From Flavobacteriaceae bacterium NBU2973 (GTDB lineage Bacteria; Bacteroidota; Bacteroidia; Flavobacteriales; Flavobacteriaceae), in assembly GCA_026162565.1 (NCBI GenBank), contig JAOEIQ010000002.1, positions 186,001 through 250,000 of the forward strand: 64,000 nt of DNA, read 5' to 3'. A model generated the notes under the pieces. It worked only from the letters and a program-made list of their open reading frames with translations, was not told the DNA's origin and searched no databases. Of this stretch, positions 9,547 to 18,472 are shown piece by piece. Made by a program: the position numbers and the translations under genes. Every line of letters starts with the position of its first letter. The first letter of the stretch is position 1.

Positions 9547-9926
9547 TTTAACTCGTTTTTAACTTTTCGTCTAACTACAAAAATACTAGTTAAAGTTCCT
9601 TGTGAGAATAGTATTTATAGTCTAATTTTGGATTATGATTCAATGTGTAAACTTTGGATTATCAAGAACATAAAAACATAATAGCAATTTTTATGTTCTC
9701 TACACACAAAATAAAATTGTTTAATAGCACAACAATTTAATTGATTAATAGCGCATTTATTGACCTGTGAGTATGTTTTATACTTACTATTTATTCAAAA
9801 TTTCAGTATTAATTTATTGTCTTTTTTGAATATGTTTTTTGTTTAACAAAAAGCACATTTTTATGAGTTTATAACTCCCAGAGTTACTAAATAGTGTTAA
9901 AATAATTTTAATTAATTCTAAATGTT
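9547..9926. other. 380-base non-coding region between hutH and the giant secreted protein
   Basis: AT-rich with no ORF that looks coding. It holds one strong hairpin, AGAACATAAAAA / TTTTTATGTTCT (12-bp perfect stem, 11-base loop, 9665-9699), which lacks a trailing U-tract and may be the hutH 3' end or a leader structure. Near 9870 there is a small dyad AACTC-CCA-GAGTT. I see no clear TAnnTTTG promoter, though the downstream gene must have one. Confidence 0.6.
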
Positions 9927-12900
9927 ATGTTTATGAGCAATTTTACCCAAGATGAGAGACCTGCCTGTCGCAGCTCTTTTGTCATGAATTTAACGAGTTG
10001 CTGTAGCAAACTTTTAAAACAATCTAAAAATAACATGTTAAGCTTTTTGCTTCCCATGTTTTTGTTGTTTTCTGTAAGTACGTTACAAGCACAAAAATTA
10101 CAAACAGATCAAGAAAGAAGTGTTTTCTATGAGGTTTGTTTAAGTCAAGCCCCAGAAGGGTTTACTGAAGAGCAAGTTGAAGCAATGGTGGAAGCCGCTT
10201 TCAATTGTTCTAAATTACAAGTAACTAAAAATGTTGTCACTGTTGGTGACGATTGTTTTTGGGAATCATTCCATTCATTTACAATCGAAGGATTTGATGA
10301 GTGTGAAGGAATTTCTGATGTAATTAAGTATTATTATCAAGGTGGAGACAGAACAGCTCCTGAATTAACAGGAACTTTACCTCCAAGTGTTGATAATATT
10401 AACTTATGTTTTAGTATGATACCTCCAGGTCCAACTGCAGAGCAAATAGGTATGCAGTATACTGACAACTGTGGAGGACCAATAATGGTTACTAAAACTG
10501 GCGAGCCAACTGAAGATAGTGATGATTGTTCTTGGGAAGTTACTTACACTTATGTTATTAAAGATGAGTGTGGTAATACCGTTGAGCCTGAAGTAAAAAT
10601 CACGTACACAGGAGGCGATAGTTCTGCACCTACATTAATAGGTGAAATTCCAGCAGATCAAGATAGCCTTAACCAATGTTTCTTAGATAAAGAACAAGGG
10701 CCTACTGAAGCTGAAATCGCTGCACTTTTTACAGATAATTGTACAACAATTACAGAAGCTAACGTTGTTAAGCAAGAAAATTCTAAAGGTAATGATTGTA
10801 AGTGGTTAGCAGTATATACGTATACAGTAACTGATAATTGTGGTAATTCATACCCTCCTTTCGAGATTATGTATTCTGGTGGAGACTATGAAGCACCTGT
10901 TTTAGATCCAGCTCCTGCAAATACGACAATTTCATGTATCGATGAGTTTAATCCACAAGCTATTCCTGCTTTAGGATGGACAGATAACTGTGCTGGAGAA
11001 GGTACTGCACCAGGTATACCTGACTTTTCAGGACTTGGTTTACCTTGTGCTGGTGGAGAAGTTGTAATCAGATGGAATTATACTGATCCTTGTTTAAACC
11101 CAGCTGAAGAAAGAGTACAAGTAATTACTGTATTACCTGCTCCTCAAGCTCAATTCCCTCCAGTAGAGAATACTTCAATACTTTGTGAAAATTTAGATTC
11201 ATATGTACCACCTGTATTAACGGTTAGTAATAACCTTGATTCTATGGTATGTTTAATCGAAGCTGAAGTAGAAGGTACTTGGTCTTTTGATGAAAACTGT
11301 GGAACATTTACTGTTAGCTATTCTTATACAGATGCTTGTGGTAGAGAATCTACAACATCTTTTGACGTAGAAGTAATCGATAATACTCCACCTTCAATTG
11401 AAGCTCCTGCTGCATTCAAAGCAGAGTGTGATGAAGAATGGGCGTTTGGTGACCCAACTTTCTCTGATAATTGTGATGAAAATCCAACATTAGAGATTGT
11501 AAGTACTGTTGAAAATTTAGATGATTGTGGATTAGGTACTGTTACACGTACTTGGAAAGCAACAGATTCTTGTGGAAACTCTGCAACAGATTCTCAAACA
11601 GTATATATAGAAGATAACACGAATCCTACTATTGAGGCAGGAAGTGCTTTTAAAGTAGAATGTGATCAAGAAATCGTTTGGCCAGAACCAGATTTTTCAG
11701 ATAACTGTGATGACAAACCAGAATTAACTATCGTTAGTACTGTGGCAAATCTTGATGAAGATTGCTACACTGGAACTGTAACACGTACTTGGAAAGTAAC
11801 GGACTGTGCTGGTAATACAGCTACAGATTCGCAAACAGTTTATATTGAAGATAATACTGATCCAACAATTACCGCTGCAGATCCAAAAGACGTACAATGT
11901 GATGAAGAGTGGTCATTTGACACACCTGAATTTGCTGATAACTGTGATGAGAATCCTACATTAATGATTGTAGGAGAAGATGTTGCAGATTTAAACGATT
12001 GTGGATTAGGTACAATTACTCGTACTTGGAAAGTAAGCGATTGTGCTGGTAATACAGCTACTGCATCGCAAACTGTTACTATTTTAGATAGTACAGATCC
12101 TACCATTACAGCTCCTGACGATTTTACTGTTGAGTGTGATCAAGAGTATGCTTTTGGTCAGCCAGAATTTGGTGATAATTGTGATGAGAACCCAGTATTA
12201 TCAGAACCAGTAGACACACCAGATTTAGATGAGTGTGGTTTAGGTACTGTAACAAGAACATGGACAGTTACTGACTGTGCTGGTAATACAGCAACAGCTT
12301 CTCAAACGGTTACTATAGTTGATACTACTGCTCCAGTGTTTACATCTGTGCCAGAAGATTTATTATTAGAGTGTGATGAAGAAGCACCAGTAGAAATGGC
12401 TACAGCAGTAGATAACTGCGATAGCGATGTTACTGTTACTTATGCAGATTACGATTTCTATACACCTTGGAAAGCTTTTGTAAGTGGAGATGGTAGTGTA
12501 GACTTAACAACTACACCTGATGGATTTGTAGTAACAGGTTCTAACCAAGGTACTTTTGGTACTCCATGGTTAAATGTAGCATTTACAACTGTGAAGGCTA
12601 TGAACATTAGCTTTGATTTTGACTATGTTAATAGTGACGACTTTGGTGGTGGATGGGATGACCTTGTAGCCATTGTTAATGGAGAAATTGTAGCGAGTTT
12701 AACAGATTCTACAAATGGTATAGGAAGTTTTGATTTACAAGCAGGCGATGTATTTGCAATTGGTATATTCAATCCTTCTGATGATTGTTGTGGTGGAGCT
12801 ACGGTTACTGTAAGTAATCTAGTATATACTCCAGCAGAATTAGAATGTCCAATAACAAACTGCTTTATTAGAGAGTATACTGCAACTGATTGTGCAGGTA

Positions 12901-15900
12901 ATAGCTCTTATGCATCTCAATTTATATTCTTCCAAGATACGACTGCTCCGGAACTTTCTGGTGTTGGAGAGTCTTTCACAATAGAATGTCCAGAAGCTCC
13001 TGTATTTAGTGAGCCTACTGCAACAGATAACTGCGATGCAGAACCAGTAATTACTTTTGCTGATGATGATAAGCGTGATGAGTGTGGTTTAGGTACTATT
13101 ACTAGAACTTGGACAGCGACAGATGCTTGTGGTAATACATCTAATGCATCGCAAACAATAACTATCGAGGATAATGAAGCTCCTGTAATTAGTGGAGTTG
13201 GAGAATCTTTCTCTGTAGAGTGTCCAGAAGAGTGGGCATTTAGTGAGCCAACGGCTTCTGATGCTTGTGATAATGGCGGAGATAACAGTATTAACTTTAA
13301 TGCTTCTGCTCCATTTTTAGCATTCATGGATGTTAATGGACCTTCAGGAAGTTTTGCTCAAGGTTGGGGTGTAGCAGATGCTGTAGCTATAGTTAATACA
13401 GGAGATAATACTCTAACACTTAAGCCTAACAGAGTTAATGATACAGGACCATTCTGGTTTACTAATCCAACTGATTTATTTGGAGAAAAAGTAATGACAG
13501 CCAGTACTTTTGTTCAAGATGAGTCTTTAGCAAATACAGCTTTTACTTTTGTAGGTAATGTATCTGGTTTCTCATTAGATTCTGATTATGCTGTAACAGT
13601 ATTTATTAGAGTATTCCAAGCAGGTTTTTCTAACTTATTAGAAATTAGCGCGCCTATTTCTTCAACTGGAGATTTTTCTGTAACCTATGATGGTGCTTAT
13701 GAAGGTGCTGCTATTGTTCAGTATGGTTTCCAAATGGTTGGAGCTAATGTTAATCCAGGTGCTGAGTATAATGCTGATTACGATGCATTAGGTAGTGTAG
13801 TGATAACAGCTGCTTCTTTAGAAGAGAGTCCGTATCCTACATTAACGTTTGCTGACCAAGATAATAGAGATGAATGTGGTTTAGGTTCTATAACAAGAAC
13901 TTGGACAGCTACTGATTGTGCAGGTAATACTTCTAACGCATCTCAAACAATTACAATTTTTGATAATACTGCACCAGAAATAACAGGTGTAGGAGAGCCT
14001 TTCACTGTAGAATGTCCAGAAGAGTGGGCATTTAGTGAGCCAACTGCTTCTGATCTATGTGATTTAGGAGGTGATACAGGTGGAGGAAATCAATCTGTAA
14101 CTGAAAACTTTGATGGGTTATTCGCTCCAACATTATTTGTGGATCAAAACACGCCAACTAATGATTATTTCAGTTCACCTTATGTAAGTATGACTGCTGG
14201 TACATGGGAAGTATTAGATAATTCTTCTTTCGATTGTCCATTATTAAGTAATCCTAATTCTTTAACTTGGAATACTGACTGTTGTACATCAAATAATGCT
14301 ACTATATCATTTACTACTCCAGCTTCTAATGTAGGATTTACTATAGCTGGTAATACAGAACTTCAAGTGACTGTTAACCATAGTGGTGGTTCTAGTGTTT
14401 ATAACTATAATGGTAATGGAACAACAGGTAATGCTATATCATTAACTGAAACAGATATAACAAGTATTGATTTATTAGTTGTTAGTGGTTTTGCAGGTTG
14501 TTTAGATGAACTATCTTTCAGTGTAAATGGTGGTGGATCTAGCGTAACCTTAACTTTCGCAGACGATGACCAAACAGATGACTGCGGTTTAGGTACGATT
14601 ACACGTACTTGGACAGCAACTGATTGTGCTGGTAACACAGCTAATGCATCTCAAACAGTAACTATTATAGATATTACAGCTCCAGTAATTACTGAAGTTG
14701 GTGAGTCATTTAGTGTAGAGTGTCCAGAAGAATGGGCGTTTAGTGAGCCAGTGGTTTCTGATACTTGTGATGAAGAGCCTTCATTAACTTTTGAAGATGA
14801 TGATAAGCGTGATGAGTGTGGTTTAGGTACGATTACTAGAAATTGGTTGGCTACAGATTGTGCTGGTAATACAGCAACAGCATCTCAAACAATCACAATA
14901 TTTGATGACACAGCTCCAGAAATAACTGGTGTTGGTGAGTCATTTAGTGTAGAGTGTCCAGAAGAATGGGCGTTTAGTGAGCCAACTGCTTCTGATGCTT
15001 GTAATACTGGCGGAATTTCATTCAAGTGTTATTTTAGTGAAACAAATAACCAAACAGGTGATGTAGATTTTACTGGTTCAACAGGTCAAGATGCTGGTGG
15101 TTATGATATTTTCCCTGGAGGTACTTCTAATATACCTGGAACTTATTCATTAGCATTTAATTCTAATCTTCAGAGATGGGAAGTTATTTACAATAGTCAA
15201 TTAGTATTATTTGTAAGTACAGTAACATCAACTTCTCCGTCATGTGATATGGCTGATTGGTCTCCTCTTGATACCAGTTGTGTATTATTAGAAGTTACTT
15301 GTTTACCAGGTTCTCCTGTTTCATTAACTTTCGAAGATGATGATAAACGTGATGAGTGTGGTTTAGGTACGATTACACGTACTTGGACAGCTACTGACTG
15401 TGCTGGAAACACATCTAATGCGTCTCAAACGGTTACTATTTTTGATAATACACCACCAGTATTCAACGAAGAATTACCTGGTCCTGTAACCTATGAGTGT
15501 CATGAAGTAGAGCCTATGGCTGTATTAACTGCTACAGATGCTTGTGATCCAGAAGTAGAGGTTGTTCCTACAGAAGTAAGAACAGATGGTAATTGTCCTA
15601 ACAATTATACATTAACACGTACTTGGAAAGTATCTGACTGTGCAGGTAATACTGCAGAGCACGTACAAATCGTTACTGTACAGGATACGACTGCGCCTAC
15701 ATTAAAAGATGGTGCAGAATTACCAGAAGGTGAGTCTAACTTAAACTTATGTTACGATCAAATGCCAGAAGGGCCTTCTGAAAGTGATATTGCTTTACTT
15801 TATGAAGATAACTGTGGTGTAGTAATGGTATGGAAAGATTCTAAACCGTTAGGTGATGATTGTGACTGGGCAGTAATGTATACATATACTGTTAAGGATG

Positions 15901-17783
15901 ATTGTGGTAACGAGTTAGAACCATTTAAAATTTATTATAATGGTGGCGATACAGAAGCACCTCAATTAAATGATGGCTTCTCTTACCCAGATCCTATTAC
16001 AGGAATCAAAGACTGTAAAGATTTTGCTCACGATGCACCAAAAGCAGATGACTATAGTGGTTATTTCTCTGATAACTGTGGTAGTGTAACTATCGGTGAT
16101 CCAGTAATGGATATGACTGGTGATGATTGTTCTTGGACAATTACGTATACTATGACAGTAGTAGATGATTGCGATAACTATGCAGATCCTATTGTAGTAT
16201 CGTACAGTGGTGGTGATGATATGGCGCCTGAGTATCAAGGAGGTCTTCCAACTGGTGAAAACCAATTAAACCTTTGTTTCGATGAAACATACGAAGGATT
16301 AGGAGAACCAACTGAAGCTGAAGTAGCGTTATTATTTACTGATAACTGTGCAGAACTTACAGCAGAGAATATTACTAAAATCCGTAAAGAGTATACAGAT
16401 GAGGAAAACCCTAACTGTAGCTGGATAGTAGTATTTGAGTACTATGCAACAGATGCTTGTGGTAACTCTTCAGAGATACTTAAAGTTAACTACCAAGGAG
16501 GTGATACAGAAGCACCATCTCAAGATAACTGTGTAAATGAGACTATGACTCTTAAAACTAGTAACGGATTTGCTTGTCCTGCAGAAGCTGGTTTCTCATT
16601 AAGCGTGGGAGATTATATCTATGCAGATGATAATACATGGTCTGTTGCTGGAGTGCCATTATCTCAAATTGGTACTATGGTACCTTGTTTCTCTGATAAT
16701 TGTACAGCTAACGAGGATATTAAGTATACTGTAACAGCTGTTGATACTCCTGATTTTGGTGGAGTAGACGTTTGTCAAACGACTATGACGATTACATTTG
16801 ATGTATCTGACGAGTGTGGTAACACATTCTATGATTTCGTTTGTACGTTTATTATAATTGATGACGAAGCTCCTATCATTGAGTGTCCTACTGAAGTAGT
16901 TGATTTAGGATCTAATCCTGAATTAGACGCTAATGGTATCCCAACGGCTGTTGCTACGAAGCTTGGAGCTTATGATGAGTGTCAAGGTCAAGTTGATGCT
17001 GATTTTGATCCTGAATTAGATGAGATTGCTTCTAGCACTATTCAAGAATTTAATTCATTTAGTATTACTTGTCAGTTTAGTGATGGAAGTACTGCTATTA
17101 GTGCATTCACTGAAATTTTAGGATTTGATGATAATGGTAAAGCAATATTTGCTACTGGAAGTGTTAATACTGCTCAAGAAGTTGAAATGGCCTATAATTA
17201 TACATCTATGCGATGGGAAGTTCAACTTCCAGGTGCTAATTTTATTCTATGGGATTCATCAGCAAATGACTCGGCTTATCCAAGTTGTGATTTAGCAGAT
17301 TGGGCAGATAATAATACTAATTGTACGATCATTGGTGTTGATTGTGATTTTACCGACACTACAGATTGGTCTTTAGATAGAACATTTATTGCAAACGATG
17401 GTTGTAATAACACTAGCGAATGTGTTGTATCTTATATATGGACTACTGGTGAGGATAATAGTTCTCAATCATCTCAACCTAACAATTCTTCTCAAACAGA
17501 GACTATAGAAGAGCCATTAACATTTAAGGCGTACCCAGTACCATTTGATAAAGAAGTAACAATTAGTTATGACTTTAACTATGATACAGATGTAAAAGTG
17601 GAGTTATTTGATACGAAAGGTATTTTAATTAAAGACCTATCAGCTAACAGACACTTACAAGGTACAACTAGCAAAACTACAATTGAAATGTCAGGAATGC
17701 CAAATCAAATGTACTATGTTAAGGTTACTACTAACAGAGGTTCTGTAACGAAGAAAATTATTTCTAAACAAATTAGACGATAA
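9927..17783 (+). CDS. Giant secreted HYR-like repeat protein with T9SS C-terminal sorting domain
   Basis: A 2,618-residue exported protein. An unusually long N-terminal extension precedes the hydrophobic core LSFLLPMFLLFSV and the likely cleavage site LQAQ. A start at MNLTSCC (residue 20) is also possible. Residues about 45-330 hold a GGD-ending repeat with paired cysteines, which returns at about 1,925-2,190. Residues about 489-1,920 hold eleven HYR-like beta-sandwich repeats marked by DECGLGTITRTWTATDCAGN. Four repeats carry large insertions (see findings). The last 80 residues (FKAYPVPFDKEVTISYDF to the C-terminus) are a type A T9SS sorting signal. Likely surface adhesin or matrix protein. 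Cysteine and Asp/Glu content are very high, suggesting disulfides and Ca binding. Confidence 0.9.
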   Translation: MFMSNFTQDERPACRSSFVMNLTSCCSKLLKQSKNNMLSFLLPMFLLFSVSTLQAQKLQTDQERSVFYEVCLSQAPEGFTEEQVEAMVEAAFNCSKLQVTKNVVTVGDDCFWESFHSFTIEGFDECEGISDVIKYYYQGGDRTAPELTGTLPPSVDNINLCFSMIPPGPTAEQIGMQYTDNCGGPIMVTKTGEPTEDSDDCSWEVTYTYVIKDECGNTVEPEVKITYTGGDSSAPTLIGEIPADQDSLNQCFLDKEQGPTEAEIAALFTDNCTTITEANVVKQENSKGNDCKWLAVYTYTVTDNCGNSYPPFEIMYSGGDYEAPVLDPAPANTTISCIDEFNPQAIPALGWTDNCAGEGTAPGIPDFSGLGLPCAGGEVVIRWNYTDPCLNPAEERVQVITVLPAPQAQFPPVENTSILCENLDSYVPPVLTVSNNLDSMVCLIEAEVEGTWSFDENCGTFTVSYSYTDACGRESTTSFDVEVIDNTPPSIEAPAAFKAECDEEWAFGDPTFSDNCDENPTLEIVSTVENLDDCGLGTVTRTWKATDSCGNSATDSQTVYIEDNTNPTIEAGSAFKVECDQEIVWPEPDFSDNCDDKPELTIVSTVANLDEDCYTGTVTRTWKVTDCAGNTATDSQTVYIEDNTDPTITAADPKDVQCDEEWSFDTPEFADNCDENPTLMIVGEDVADLNDCGLGTITRTWKVSDCAGNTATASQTVTILDSTDPTITAPDDFTVECDQEYAFGQPEFGDNCDENPVLSEPVDTPDLDECGLGTVTRTWTVTDCAGNTATASQTVTIVDTTAPVFTSVPEDLLLECDEEAPVEMATAVDNCDSDVTVTYADYDFYTPWKAFVSGDGSVDLTTTPDGFVVTGSNQGTFGTPWLNVAFTTVKAMNISFDFDYVNSDDFGGGWDDLVAIVNGEIVASLTDSTNGIGSFDLQAGDVFAIGIFNPSDDCCGGATVTVSNLVYTPAELECPITNCFIREYTATDCAGNSSYASQFIFFQDTTAPELSGVGESFTIECPEAPVFSEPTATDNCDAEPVITFADDDKRDECGLGTITRTWTATDACGNTSNASQTITIEDNEAPVISGVGESFSVECPEEWAFSEPTASDACDNGGDNSINFNASAPFLAFMDVNGPSGSFAQGWGVADAVAIVNTGDNTLTLKPNRVNDTGPFWFTNPTDLFGEKVMTASTFVQDESLANTAFTFVGNVSGFSLDSDYAVTVFIRVFQAGFSNLLEISAPISSTGDFSVTYDGAYEGAAIVQYGFQMVGANVNPGAEYNADYDALGSVVITAASLEESPYPTLTFADQDNRDECGLGSITRTWTATDCAGNTSNASQTITIFDNTAPEITGVGEPFTVECPEEWAFSEPTASDLCDLGGDTGGGNQSVTENFDGLFAPTLFVDQNTPTNDYFSSPYVSMTAGTWEVLDNSSFDCPLLSNPNSLTWNTDCCTSNNATISFTTPASNVGFTIAGNTELQVTVNHSGGSSVYNYNGNGTTGNAISLTETDITSIDLLVVSGFAGCLDELSFSVNGGGSSVTLTFADDDQTDDCGLGTITRTWTATDCAGNTANASQTVTIIDITAPVITEVGESFSVECPEEWAFSEPVVSDTCDEEPSLTFEDDDKRDECGLGTITRNWLATDCAGNTATASQTITIFDDTAPEITGVGESFSVECPEEWAFSEPTASDACNTGGISFKCYFSETNNQTGDVDFTGSTGQDAGGYDIFPGGTSNIPGTYSLAFNSNLQRWEVIYNSQLVLFVSTVTSTSPSCDMADWSPLDTSCVLLEVTCLPGSPVSLTFEDDDKRDECGLGTITRTWTATDCAGNTSNASQTVTIFDNTPPVFNEELPGPVTYECHEVEPMAVLTATDACDPEVEVVPTEVRTDGNCPNNYTLTRTWKVSDCAGNTAEHVQIVTVQDTTAPTLKDGAELPEGESNLNLCYDQMPEGPSESDIALLYEDNCGVVMVWKDSKPLGDDCDWAVMYTYTVKDDCGNELEPFKIYYNGGDTEAPQLNDGFSYPDPITGIKDCKDFAHDAPKADDYSGYFSDNCGSVTIGDPVMDMTGDDCSWTITYTMTVVDDCDNYADPIVVSYSGGDDMAPEYQGGLPTGENQLNLCFDETYEGLGEPTEAEVALLFTDNCAELTAENITKIRKEYTDEENPNCSWIVVFEYYATDACGNSSEILKVNYQGGDTEAPSQDNCVNETMTLKTSNGFACPAEAGFSLSVGDYIYADDNTWSVAGVPLSQIGTMVPCFSDNCTANEDIKYTVTAVDTPDFGGVDVCQTTMTITFDVSDECGNTFYDFVCTFIIIDDEAPIIECPTEVVDLGSNPELDANGIPTAVATKLGAYDECQGQVDADFDPELDEIASSTIQEFNSFSITCQFSDGSTAISAFTEILGFDDNGKAIFATGSVNTAQEVEMAYNYTSMRWEVQLPGANFILWDSSANDSAYPSCDLADWADNNTNCTIIGVDCDFTDTTDWSLDRTFIANDGCNNTSECVVSYIWTTGEDNSSQSSQPNNSSQTETIEEPLTFKAYPVPFDKEVTISYDFNYDTDVKVELFDTKGILIKDLSANRHLQGTTSKTTIEMSGMPNQMYYVKVTTNRGSVTKKIISKQIRR

Positions 17784-17804
17784 TTCTCTAAAACTATAAA
17801 CCTT

Positions 17805-17833
17805 AAAAGGGCAGCCATTTGGCTGCCCTTTTT
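17805..17833 (+). terminator. Terminator of the giant HYR protein gene
   Basis: AAAA, then GGGCAGCC-ATTT-GGCTGCCC and TTTTT. This is an 8-bp GC-rich stem starting 22 bases after the stop codon. Confidence 0.93.
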
Positions 17834-17885
17834 ATTTGCTTAATACTATAATCAATTATTATAAACAGTATAATAAAATATTATT

Positions 17886-17922
17886 GTCATACAGAAGGCG
17901 CGTAGCAACTGAAGAATCTCAT
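17886..17922. repeat. REP-like intergenic element (GTCAT...GAATCTCAT type)
   Basis: A 37-base unit starting GTCATACAGAAGG and ending CTGAAGAATCTCAT. The same end signature (GTC..T and GAATCTCAT) appears at 48490-48518 with a different middle. From memory, sequences of this form are scattered between genes in many flavobacterial genomes. Family membership is inferred. Confidence 0.5.
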
Positions 17923-17991
17923 TATAATAGTATTGTAGTCTAAATTGCAATCAATAAAGTAAAAAGCTTTAGTTTGATAAACTAAATGTTA

Positions 17992-18384
17992 TCAAACTAG
18001 ATCTTGAGAAGATGGAGGGTTTTTATAAATAGATTTTGCCCAATCAATAGCATCAGATAGTTTATCAAAAATCTCAAAAGGTTTTTGCAGAAACAATCGT
18101 TCGATTTCTGCATTGGCAGCTGATAAAGGCACTTTGCCAACTACTGCGAAGCCTATTAAGTTTTTAATTTTTGAAGTTTGGGTATAAATTACTGGATCTA
18201 CAGAATAGGAGTTAATTCTGTGCGTGATATACACAAAGTTTTTATTACGATAATACGTGTCAGCTAAATTCACGAGTATTTGGTTATGAGACGATAGTAA
18301 ATGAAACCCTTCGTTAATTTCTACTACCAAATACGTATCATAAATATAGACCGTACAAAAGTCGTATTTGAGTATATCTGTCAT
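17992..18384 (-). CDS. Conserved hypothetical protein, STAS/SpoIIAA-like fold suspected
   Basis: A 130-residue soluble protein starting MTDILKYDFC. An in-frame ATG 11 codons upstream is less likely because it leaves almost no leader after the clpC terminator. Predicted strands in YDFCTVYIYDTYLVVEI followed by a helix, and a C-terminal amphipathic helix (FEIFDKLSDAIDWAKSIY), resemble the short STAS-like proteins seen in flavobacteria. I do not recognise it with certainty and assign no function. It is transcribed in the same direction as clpC but separated from it by a terminator. Confidence 0.6.
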   Translation of the reverse strand: MTDILKYDFCTVYIYDTYLVVEINEGFHLLSSHNQILVNLADTYYRNKNFVYITHRINSYSVDPVIYTQTSKIKNLIGFAVVGKVPLSAANAEIERLFLQKPFEIFDKLSDAIDWAKSIYKNPPSSQDLV

Positions 18385-18414
18385 ATATTTTAGGATTAAT
18401 GACACCTTAAGGTA

Positions 18415-18447
18415 CAAAAAAACTCCAACCTTAAAAAGTTGGAGTTT
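18415..18447 (-). terminator. Terminator of clpC
   Basis: Read on the minus strand, AAACTCCAAC, an 8-base loop and GTTGGAGTTT are followed by a T-run. The stem is 10 bp and lies 26 bases past the clpC stop codon. Confidence 0.88.
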
Positions 18448-18472
18448 AATTAATTTGCTTTTTTAACGCTTT

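Noticed and set aside
11840-16265. Several minus-strand ORFs inside the giant HYR gene
   Set aside because: They are antisense to the strongly coding repeats and repeat in step with them, so they are shadows of the real gene.
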